From Chthoniobacterales bacterium (lineage in GTDB: Bacteria; Verrucomicrobiota; Verrucomicrobiia; Chthoniobacterales; UBA10450): a stretch of 64,000 nt of DNA. Every line of letters starts with the position of its first letter. Within the stretch, counting starts at the first letter, position 1. This document shows positions 57,807-64,000 of the stretch, in pieces. Position numbers and translations under genes: made by a program. The DNA lies in NCBI GenBank assembly GCA_035274845.1, contig DATENU010000017.1:62001-126000 (forward strand). The letters are read 5' to 3'. The notes under the pieces were generated by a model. The model was given only the letters and a program-made list of their open reading frames with translations. It ran no database searches and was not told where the DNA came from.

Positions 57807-59504
57807 ATGTCTCCTTCGCCTGAACGCAAAATCGCCGGCGTCCTCGCTCCGTTGTTCGCGCTTCGGACCGAAACCGATCTCGGCATCGGCGATCTCGACG
57901 GGTTGCGGCAGTTCATCGATTGGGCGGCGGAAATCGGGTTCAAGCTCGTGCAGCTGTTGCCGATCAACGAAATGGGCGGCGATCACAGTCCCTATAACGC
58001 GATCAGCGCCGTCGCCATTGAGCCGACGACGCTTCACCTGGCGCCGGGCACGCCGGAGGATCTGACGCGGGATGATTATGACGAAGTGGTCAGCAACTTC
58101 GATCTCGAGCGCTTGCGCCACGGCCCGGTGAAACATGGCCGCGTCCGCAAATTGAAGATGGCGTTGCTGGAAAAAGCGTATCAGCGGTTCGCGCAAAACG
58201 ACAAAAGCCGGGAGGCGTTTGAAGCCTTCTGCCAAACCGAAGCGCCCTGGCTCGATGACTACTCGCTCTTCCGAGCGTTCATGGAGAAAAACGCCGGGCA
58301 CGAAACGTGGGATCGCTGGCGGGAGGAACACCGGCGCGCTGACTCAGCGCGGGAATGGCTGCAATCGCAGCCGGAGAAAAAGCGAACCCAATTCGAAGAT
58401 CGCAGAAGATTTTACCGCTACGTTCAATGGATCGCCGAGCAGCAGTGGCAAGGCATCAGGTCTTATGCGGAACAACGAGGGGTCGCGTTGATGGGGGACA
58501 TTCCCTTCGGCGTCAATCTCTACAGCGCGGACGTTTACTCGCATCCGGACCAATTTGCGATCGACTGGTCGGGCGGCGCGCCGCCGGAACCCTACTTCAA
58601 GGACGATGAGTTTACCCAAAAGTGGGGCCAAAACTGGGGCATCCCGCTATATCGGTGGGATGTGATGCGGACCCGCAACCTCGATTGGTGGCGATGGCGC
58701 GTCCGCGGTGTCCGCAAGATCTTTCATGTGTTTCGGATCGACCACGTTCTCGGCTTCTATCGCATCTACGCTTTTCCCTGGCGACCGGCGAAAAACCAGG
58801 AATTCCTGCCGCTGTCCTGGGACGCGATGCGCGAAAAAACCGGCGGCGCCTTCCCGCAATTCTATCCGCGGGACGATTCGACATGGGAAAACGGCGAGGC
58901 GAACCGGCGCGAGGGCGAAGATTATCTGCGGGTGGTCCTCGAGGAATCGCGCGACACCCGAGTGGTTGGCGAAGATCTCGGGACGGTTCCGGATTACGTG
59001 CGCCCTAGTCTGCGTTCGCTCGGCATTGCCGGGTTCAAGATCCCGCAGTGGGAGAACTACCCGGACGGCCGCACGATTTCCGGGAATGATTACCAGCGGC
59101 TCTCAGTCGCAACCTATGCGACCCACGATCACAAACCGGTCCGAGCACTTTGGGAAGACGCGCTCGAGAAAACAACGGCGGAGACCGAGCAGGCCCGGAA
59201 CGATCTGGCGAAGATCGCGCATTTTGCCGGCATCTCTCCGCCCCAGCCCGGGCAGGATTACGATCGCGACTTTTACGGGCCGATCATGGAAGCGCTTTTC
59301 CGCTGCGAATCCTGGATCGCGCTGGTCATGATCACCGACCTGATGGCGCGCAAGGATCGGTTCAACGTGCCGGGAACGGCGGCGAGTAGCAACTGGAGCC
59401 GGCGAATGGTGAAGACGATCGCAGGCTTGAAACAAAGCAGGCGAGTCCGGCAGCGGATGCAGATCATTCGGGAACTGCTGGAGAAGGCAGGCAGAATCAG
59501 TTGA
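57807..59504 (+). CDS. malQ: 4-alpha-glucanotransferase (amylomaltase)
   Basis: A 565-residue GH77 enzyme that rearranges maltodextrin chains. Family segments include GIGDLDGLRQFIDWAAEIGF near the N-terminus, PFGVNLYSADVYSHPDQF, the nucleophile region FRIDHVLGFYRIY (Asp), VVGEDLGTVPDYVR (catalytic Glu/Asp) and ATYATHDHKPVRALWED. Length is normal. The leader ends TTTTTCTCCTC before the ATG, pyrimidine-rich with no Shine-Dalgarno motif. No other glycogen gene is adjacent. Confidence 0.94.
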   Translation: MSPSPERKIAGVLAPLFALRTETDLGIGDLDGLRQFIDWAAEIGFKLVQLLPINEMGGDHSPYNAISAVAIEPTTLHLAPGTPEDLTRDDYDEVVSNFDLERLRHGPVKHGRVRKLKMALLEKAYQRFAQNDKSREAFEAFCQTEAPWLDDYSLFRAFMEKNAGHETWDRWREEHRRADSAREWLQSQPEKKRTQFEDRRRFYRYVQWIAEQQWQGIRSYAEQRGVALMGDIPFGVNLYSADVYSHPDQFAIDWSGGAPPEPYFKDDEFTQKWGQNWGIPLYRWDVMRTRNLDWWRWRVRGVRKIFHVFRIDHVLGFYRIYAFPWRPAKNQEFLPLSWDAMREKTGGAFPQFYPRDDSTWENGEANRREGEDYLRVVLEESRDTRVVGEDLGTVPDYVRPSLRSLGIAGFKIPQWENYPDGRTISGNDYQRLSVATYATHDHKPVRALWEDALEKTTAETEQARNDLAKIAHFAGISPPQPGQDYDRDFYGPIMEALFRCESWIALVMITDLMARKDRFNVPGTAASSNWSRRMVKTIAGLKQSRRVRQRMQIIRELLEKAGRIS

Positions 59505-59520
59505 CTCGCGAAAGCGTTCG

Positions 59521-59592
59521 GAGTTGAGAGTTGAAAGTTGAGAGTTGAGAGTCCGGAACAGCTGCTCTCAACTATCCACTCTCAACTTCCAT
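59521..59592. repeat. Inverted 7-bp tandem repeat arms abutting the mdh start codon
   Basis: Left arm: GAGTTGA GAGTTGA AAGTTGA GAGTTGA (59521-59548). Right arm: CTCTCAA CTATCCA CTCTCAA CTTCCAT (59565-59592). The right units are the reverse-complement type of the left. The last 7-mer runs into the mdh ATG. Confidence 0.9.
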
Positions 59593-60574
59593 GAAATCAC
59601 CCATTAAAGTCGCGATCACCGGCGCGGCCGGACAAATCGGTTACGCTCTTGTTTTTCGCGTTGCTTCCGGCGCGATGTTTGGCCCGGACCAGCCGGTCGC
59701 GCTGCACATGATCGAAATCCCGCAGGGCTTCGAAGCGCTCAAGGGCGTGGTGATGGAGCTGGATGATTGCGCGTTCCCCCTGCTCAAGGGAATGGTGGCC
59801 ACGACCGATCTCGACGAGGGCTTTCGGGATGTGAACTGGGCGCTGCTTGTCGGGAGCGTCCCCCGCAAAGCCGGGATGGAGCGGAAAGATCTGCTCGGGA
59901 TCAATGGCAAGATTTTTACCGGCCAGGGCCAGGCGATTGCGAAAAACGCGGCCAAAGACGTGCGCGTGCTGGTGATCGGAAATCCGTGCAACACGAATTG
60001 CCTGATCGCGATGAACAACGCCAAATCCGTCCCGCGCGACCGCTGGTTTGCCATGACGCGGCTCGACGAAAACCGGGCCAAAGCGCAGCTCGCGCAGAAG
60101 GCCGGCGTGGACGTCACCGAGGTCAGCAACATGACCATCTGGGGAAATCATTCCGCCACGCAGTATCCGGATTTCTACAACGCGAAGATCAACGGCAAGT
60201 CCGCGGCCGAAGCAATCGGCGATGAGACGTGGTTGAAGGAGACGTTTATCCCAGCAGTGCAACAGCGCGGCGCGGCGATCATCAAAGCGCGGGGCTCCTC
60301 GTCCGCCGGATCAGCGGCAAACGCGATCGTGGACACGGTGCGCTCGCTCACGACCGATACGGCGGCGAACGACTGGAACAGCGTCGCGGTTTGTTCCGAT
60401 GGCAGTTACGGCGTGGAGGAAGGGCTGATCTGCTCGTTCCCGGTGCGGTCCAGTGGCGGAAAATGGGAGATCGTGAAAGACGTACCGCAGAATGAATTCA
60501 GCAAATTGAAATTTGACGCATCCGTGGCCGAGTTGAAGGAAGAGAAGTCGATGGTGAGCGATTTACTCGGCTGA
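59591..60574 (+). CDS. mdh: Malate dehydrogenase
   Basis: A 327-residue NAD-linked enzyme of the citrate cycle, of the cytosolic-type lactate/malate family. The nucleotide loop is [17 protein letters not shown], followed by [18 protein letters not shown] with substrate-binding arginine, [11 protein letters not shown] and the catalytic His in [14 protein letters not shown]. Length is normal for this subgroup. The ATG is fused to the end of a 7-bp repeat element, so translation must start from a leader made of repeat sequence. Confidence 0.94.
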   Translation: MKSPIKVAITGAAGQIGYALVFRVASGAMFGPDQPVALHMIEIPQGFEALKGVVMELDDCAFPLLKGMVATTDLDEGFRDVNWALLVGSVPRKAGMERKDLLGINGKIFTGQGQAIAKNAAKDVRVLVIGNPCNTNCLIAMNNAKSVPRDRWFAMTRLDENRAKAQLAQKAGVDVTEVSNMTIWGNHSATQYPDFYNAKINGKSAAEAIGDETWLKETFIPAVQQRGAAIIKARGSSSAGSAANAIVDTVRSLTTDTAANDWNSVAVCSDGSYGVEEGLICSFPVRSSGGKWEIVKDVPQNEFSKLKFDASVAELKEEKSMVSDLLG

Positions 60575-60577
60575 GTC

Positions 60578-60600
60578 GTAGCCGGAATCATGATCCCGGC
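60578..60600. repeat. Palindromic repeat family D, copy 1, upstream of the FkbM gene
   Basis: GTA then GCCGGAATCATGATCCCGGC, a 20-bp palindrome with one mismatch. The copy at 61784-61806 is in the opposite orientation, so the two flank the FkbM gene. Confidence 0.8.
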
Positions 60601-60633
60601 CCGGAAACAGCGGGTATCAGATGTCAGGAGTCG

Positions 60634-61743
60634 ATGCAGACGCAGGATGATTTCATTTTTCATCTGGACACGCCGCGTGAGCAGTTTGACGCCGGGCGAA
60701 TGGCCTTGCGCGGGTGGATCGTGGCCCAACAAGAATTAGGGGACATCCGGCTGCACGGGAAGGTAGAGCGGACCCTGGCGTTGGAAGAGCGACCGGACGT
60801 GCGCCGGGCGTTTCCAAACTATTCTTTCACGCAGGGCTTTCATGATGCGGTCGAGCCGCCTGACTTCCGGGAAGGCGCGCTCCATTTCTCGTTCGTCGCC
60901 GGCGGGAAACTACGCAGCACGATAAAGGCTCTCCCAGCGCCACCTCCGAGGCCCGCGGGGCTGGCTCGCGTTTGGTTGAAACTTCGGCGCTTCATCGCGG
61001 GACAACGCTGCCATTTTGCTCGCGATTCCTCATCACGCTGGAACGCCGCGCTCTCCGCTTTCCTTCTCGATGTCCAGATCGCGCGCGGGACGGATTTTCG
61101 CCGGGACGAAACGGATCGATTACTCGCGCTCTTTGCCGATATTTTTCCGGAAGCATTCGTCGTGCAGATCGGCGCGAACGATGGCAGGTCAGGCGATCCG
61201 CTCCTGGAAGCGTTTTCAAGAACGCGCTGGTCCGGGTTGCTGGTGGAACCCGTCCCCCACCTTTACGAGAGGTTGGTGGCACGTTATGGCGATCGGCCCG
61301 GGGTGCGGCTGGAACGCGCCGCGGTCTCGACCCTCGACGGCGAAGCGCCCTTATATCGCCTGCGTAGCGTGCCAGGCGAGACGCCGGAATGGTTCGATCA
61401 GTTGGGGACTCTAAATCGCGAAGTGCTTCTCAAACACCGCTCCTCCGTTCCGGAAATCGATTCGCTCCTGATCGAAGAGCGTGTCCCGACGGTGCGACTC
61501 GAGACTCTTCTGGCCCGGCACAACGTCTCGCGCCTGGATTTGCTGGTCATCGATACGGAAGGCCATGACTACGAAATCCTGTCTGCGCTGGATTTCAGTT
61601 GTTTTCGGCCAGTGATGCTCATGTACGAGCATCAGCATCTTTCCGCGAGCGACAAACAAGCCGCCGGTCAGCTTTTGGAAACTCACGGATATCGCCGCCA
61701 GGAAACACCGGAAGGCGATACGATCGCATGGCGGAAATTGTGA
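60634..61743 (+). CDS. FkbM-family SAM-dependent methyltransferase
   Basis: A 369-residue protein. The first 115 residues are a separate beta-rich domain (RMALRGWIVAQQELGDIRLH) of a type also found at the N-terminus of some glycosyltransferases. The C-terminal FkbM domain has the SAM motif VVQIGANDGRSGDPL, then LLVEPVPHLYERL and LDLLVIDTEGHDYEIL. FkbM enzymes O-methylate sugars or antibiotics. Flanking palindromes in opposite orientation suggest that the gene might have been inserted as a cassette. Base composition looks like its neighbours. Confidence 0.85.
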   Translation: MQTQDDFIFHLDTPREQFDAGRMALRGWIVAQQELGDIRLHGKVERTLALEERPDVRRAFPNYSFTQGFHDAVEPPDFREGALHFSFVAGGKLRSTIKALPAPPPRPAGLARVWLKLRRFIAGQRCHFARDSSSRWNAALSAFLLDVQIARGTDFRRDETDRLLALFADIFPEAFVVQIGANDGRSGDPLLEAFSRTRWSGLLVEPVPHLYERLVARYGDRPGVRLERAAVSTLDGEAPLYRLRSVPGETPEWFDQLGTLNREVLLKHRSSVPEIDSLLIEERVPTVRLETLLARHNVSRLDLLVIDTEGHDYEILSALDFSCFRPVMLMYEHQHLSASDKQAAGQLLETHGYRRQETPEGDTIAWRKL

Positions 61744-61783
61744 GTTCCTGTCCGCCTCTCCTAAACCAGCGCCGTTTCGGACG

Positions 61784-61806
61784 GCCGGGATCACGATCCC
61801 GGCTAC
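61784..61806. repeat. Palindromic repeat family D, copy 2, downstream of the FkbM gene
   Basis: GCCGGGATCACGATCCCGGC followed by TAC, the inverted counterpart of 60578-60600. Its last bases supply the purC stop codon on the other strand (61803-61805). A terminator role between the convergent genes is possible. Confidence 0.8.
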
Positions 61807-62693
61807 AGCAGCTTCTCGCCGGTGACGCTCTCGAATGCCTCCACGTATTTGGCCGAAGTCTTTTCAATGATTTCGCGCGGCAATTTTGGAGCGGGCGGGG
61901 TCTTGTCCCAGTCCAGCGTCTCCAGATAATCGCGCACGAATTGTTTATCGAAGCTCGGCGGGCTTTGCCCGACGACATATTGATCGGCCGGCCAGAAGCG
62001 CGACGAATCGGGGGTCAGGCATTCGTCGATCAGGAGCAATTCTCCGTCGACGGTGCCGAATTCAAATTTGGTGTCGGCGACAATGATGCCACGGCCGGCG
62101 GCGTGTTCGCGACCTTCCGAATAAATCGTGAGGCTCAGATCTTTGACCCGGTTCGCCATTTCGTCTCCGAGAATGCGGGCGCATTCCGCCATGTCGATGT
62201 TCTCATCGTGACCCTCCTCGGCCTTGGTCGAGGGTGTGAAAATCGGCTCCGGTAACTGCGAGGCGAGTTGCAGCCCCGGGGGCAGCTTGATTCCGCAAAC
62301 GCTCTGCGAGTTTTTGTACTCCTTCCACCCAGAACCGGCGAGATAACCGCGGACGACGCACTCCACGGCGAGCGGTTTCGTCTTCTTCACGATCATCGAG
62401 CGGCCGGCTAGCTGTTCGCGAAACGGTTGCAGCTCTTTGGGGAACTCGGCGAAATCCGCCGTGATGAAGTGGTTGGCAATGTTCTGGAAGCGTTTGAACC
62501 AAAACGCGGAGAGCTGATTGAGCACGGCGCCCTTTTGCGGAATCGGGTCGGACAAAATGACGTCGAAGGCGGAGAGTCGATCCGTCACGACGAAAAGCAG
62601 GGTGTCGCCGAGATCGAAGACTTCGCGGACTTTGCCGCTGCGGAGTTTCTTGATTCCGGGAAGATCGACTGTCGATTGTGGAGTGGTCGGCAT
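61803..62693 (-). CDS. purC: Phosphoribosylaminoimidazole-succinocarboxamide synthase (SAICAR synthetase)
   Basis: A 296-residue purine-synthesis enzyme that joins aspartate to CAIR using ATP. Motifs are [20 protein letters not shown] with [15 protein letters not shown], the [17 protein letters not shown] segment, and DTKFEFG with [14 protein letters not shown]. This is the longer, eukaryote/archaea-like bacterial form of about 300 residues. It converges on the FkbM gene and diverges from the rRNA methyltransferase gene with only 19 bp between starts. Confidence 0.95.
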   Translation of the reverse strand: MPTTPQSTVDLPGIKKLRSGKVREVFDLGDTLLFVVTDRLSAFDVILSDPIPQKGAVLNQLSAFWFKRFQNIANHFITADFAEFPKELQPFREQLAGRSMIVKKTKPLAVECVVRGYLAGSGWKEYKNSQSVCGIKLPPGLQLASQLPEPIFTPSTKAEEGHDENIDMAECARILGDEMANRVKDLSLTIYSEGREHAAGRGIIVADTKFEFGTVDGELLLIDECLTPDSSRFWPADQYVVGQSPPSFDKQFVRDYLETLDWDKTPPAPKLPREIIEKTSAKYVEAFESVTGEKLL

Positions 62694-62712
62694 AAGTGGA
62701 CATCATTAGCCC

Positions 62713-63894
62713 ATGGCTGGAATCGTCGTCAAACCCCGGGCGCGAATTTTGCATGGGCACGACTGGGTTTTTAGCGGCGAAGTGCTGAAGGCGTTTGGAG
62801 GTCCCGCGGATGGCGACGTCATTTCGCTAAAGGACGGGAAAGATCGCCTGATCGGCAGCGCGCTCTACAATAGCAAGTCGCAGATCGTGGCCCGGCGGTT
62901 TTCGCGACGGAAACAGGACCTCGACGTCGATTTTTTTCAGCGGCGAATCGCGCAGGCGATCGAGTACCGGGCGCGGCGCGGAGTAGATCCTAGACTTTGT
63001 CGCATCGTCTGGAGTGAGAGCGACGGGCTGCCGGGTGTGATCGTCGATCGTTTTGGCGATCACCTTGTCTTGCAAACCTTGACGCTCGGGATGGACATGC
63101 GGAAGGCGCTGATCGTGGACGCGCTGAAGAATGTCGTAGGCGGAACGCCCGGCCTGCAATCGATCGTCGAGCGAAATGACGCCCCAGTCCGAAGAGTGGA
63201 AGGAATGGAATTGAAAACCGGGATCCTGCTGGGTGAAGAGCCGAAAGAAACCGAAATCGAAGCGGCCGGACTGCGTTTCGAGGTTGACCTGATGCATTCG
63301 CAAAAGACCGGCTTCTATTTGGATCAGCTGGCCAACTATGAGGCTGTTGCGCGCCATGCGAAAGACCGCCGGGTGCTGGATTGTTTTACGAGCCAGGGCG
63401 CCTTCGCGCTGGCTTGCGCGCGGGCAGGCGCCGCTTCCGTGACCGCAGTGGAAGCGAGCGCGGACAGCCTGGCGCAGGCGCGCTCCAATGCCGAACACAA
63501 CGCGTTGCAGGTGGAATTTATCGAACAGGACGTTTTCCAATTCCTGCGGGCGGCCGAAAAGGCCGAAGCGGAATACGATCTCATCATTCTCGACCCTCCT
63601 TCCTTTACCAAGACGAAGGGAGGATTGCGCGATGCGTTGAGAGGATACCGGGAGCTGCACGTCCGTGCGTTCAAGCTGTTGTCCCGCGATGGGTTGCTGG
63701 CGACGTTTTCCTGCTCGCATCATGTGACCGATAGCATTTTCAACCAAACGATCGCGGACGCGCTGGTGGATGCGCGACGCTCGGCGCGCCGGCTGCGCCG
63801 TTTCGAGCAGGCCCTGGATCATCCGGTGCTGCCGACCCTGCCGGAAACGGAATATTTCAAAGGGGTCCTGCTCGAAATGATGCCGGGCCGATGA
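62713..63894 (+). CDS. Class I SAM-dependent rRNA methyltransferase (RlmI-like)
   Basis: A 393-residue protein with an N-terminal PUA-like domain (residues 1-75, GIVVKPRARILHGHDWVFSG), a central EEHEE-type segment and a Rossmann methyltransferase domain: VLDCFTSQGAFALACARAGA (SAM motif), DVFQFLRAAE and YDLIILDPPSFTKTKGG, the NPP-type motif expected for RNA m5C enzymes. It ends at 63894 with TGA. It likely methylates 23S rRNA like RlmI; the exact base is inferred. The start is divergent from purC. Confidence 0.88.
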   Translation: MAGIVVKPRARILHGHDWVFSGEVLKAFGGPADGDVISLKDGKDRLIGSALYNSKSQIVARRFSRRKQDLDVDFFQRRIAQAIEYRARRGVDPRLCRIVWSESDGLPGVIVDRFGDHLVLQTLTLGMDMRKALIVDALKNVVGGTPGLQSIVERNDAPVRRVEGMELKTGILLGEEPKETEIEAAGLRFEVDLMHSQKTGFYLDQLANYEAVARHAKDRRVLDCFTSQGAFALACARAGAASVTAVEASADSLAQARSNAEHNALQVEFIEQDVFQFLRAAEKAEAEYDLIILDPPSFTKTKGGLRDALRGYRELHVRAFKLLSRDGLLATFSCSHHVTDSIFNQTIADALVDARRSARRLRRFEQALDHPVLPTLPETEYFKGVLLEMMPGR

Positions 63895-63976
63895 TCGTCC
63901 AGGATGAGCCGTAAGGATTTTTCGGCTTGACCGTGGTTGGAGCCAAACCGTATTCATGAAGTGCCGGCAAGACTGG

Positions 63977-64000
63977 CCCTCCAACCCTCCAACCCTCCAA
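63977..64000. repeat. Short tandem repeat at the window end
   Basis: Three exact copies of the 8-mer CCCTCCAA run to the last base and probably continue outside. Unlike the other elements its period is 8, not 7. The stretch 63895-63976 holds no gene. Confidence 0.75.

Noticed and set aside
62827-63984. Reverse ORF of 385 codons opposite the RlmI-like gene
   Set aside because: Shadow frame; the forward methyltransferase has a full SAM motif set.
1-64000. tRNA, rRNA or riboswitch genes
   Set aside because: I scanned the larger gaps by eye and found no cloverleaf with a TTCGA-type loop or ribosomal sequence. A dedicated RNA search would be needed to exclude small ones.

Overview
This 64 kb window is a GC-rich chromosome segment carrying single-copy housekeeping genes (aspS, dnaA, dnaN, miaB, uvrC, rpoN, ruvC, lipB, purC, mdh). 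I infer a Gram-negative bacterium: it has TonB/ExbB/ExbD, an ADP-heptose-type glycosyltransferase, lipoproteins, and an alpha-2-macroglobulin/PBP1C pair. The gene mix, near absence of Shine-Dalgarno motifs, a secreted Rhs protein, DUF4337 and DUF1003 genes, and many small interspersed repeats fit Verrucomicrobiota (Chthoniobacterales-like soil lineages). That placement is inference, since no 16S rRNA is present.

Layout. 1-2.8 kb: end of aspS, a small two-gene module with a nucleotidyltransferase fold, and a sodium/solute symporter. 2.9-7.2 kb: an OGG1-type glycosylase carrying an inserted repeat, then tonB-exbB-exbD-def. 7.2-10.3 kb: an AT-richer 525-bp gap, then dnaA and dnaN. 10.3-20.2 kb: a reverse block (GT9 glycosyltransferase, membrane protein, miaB, lipoprotein), mtnP, a DD-carboxypeptidase, glyoxalase, ubiX-acyltransferase-folD, and an FAD reductase. 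20.3-25 kb: uvrC, PBP2, aldo/keto reductase. 25.2-28.4 kb: a tight four-gene CbiX/GAF/Fe-S-like/amidohydrolase operon. 28.4-32.8 kb: an NtrC-type regulator, a creatininase-like protein, two small coiled-coil exported proteins, and rpoN. 32.8-36.1 kb: dciA-like gene, MOSC protein, dehydrogenase, an HTH-metallo-beta-lactamase fusion, and two ribbon-helix-helix genes.

36.4-44.6 kb is the main accessory region. A secreted Rhs protein, now broken by a frameshift and a stop codon, ends in a GIY-YIG-like tip followed by a putative immunity gene. It is followed by a 1.0-kb duplicated Rhs core fragment carrying a different C-terminal tip (His...Cys motif) and its own exported Sel1-like putative immunity protein. 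This is a polymorphic-toxin locus with an orphan tip cassette.

44.7-64 kb: lipB-ruvC, DUF4337, a 1966-residue alpha-2-macroglobulin with PBP1C, DUF1003, a UvrD-type helicase, malQ, mdh, an FkbM methyltransferase, purC, and an RlmI-type methyltransferase.

A second theme is intergenic repeats. Several loci carry inverted arms built of degenerate 7-bp tandem units with a different sequence at each locus, often abutting a start codon. Other palindromic families lie between genes or have entered coding sequence (OGG1, the 3' end of the FAD reductase). I see no tRNA, rRNA, CRISPR array, transposase or clear oriC.
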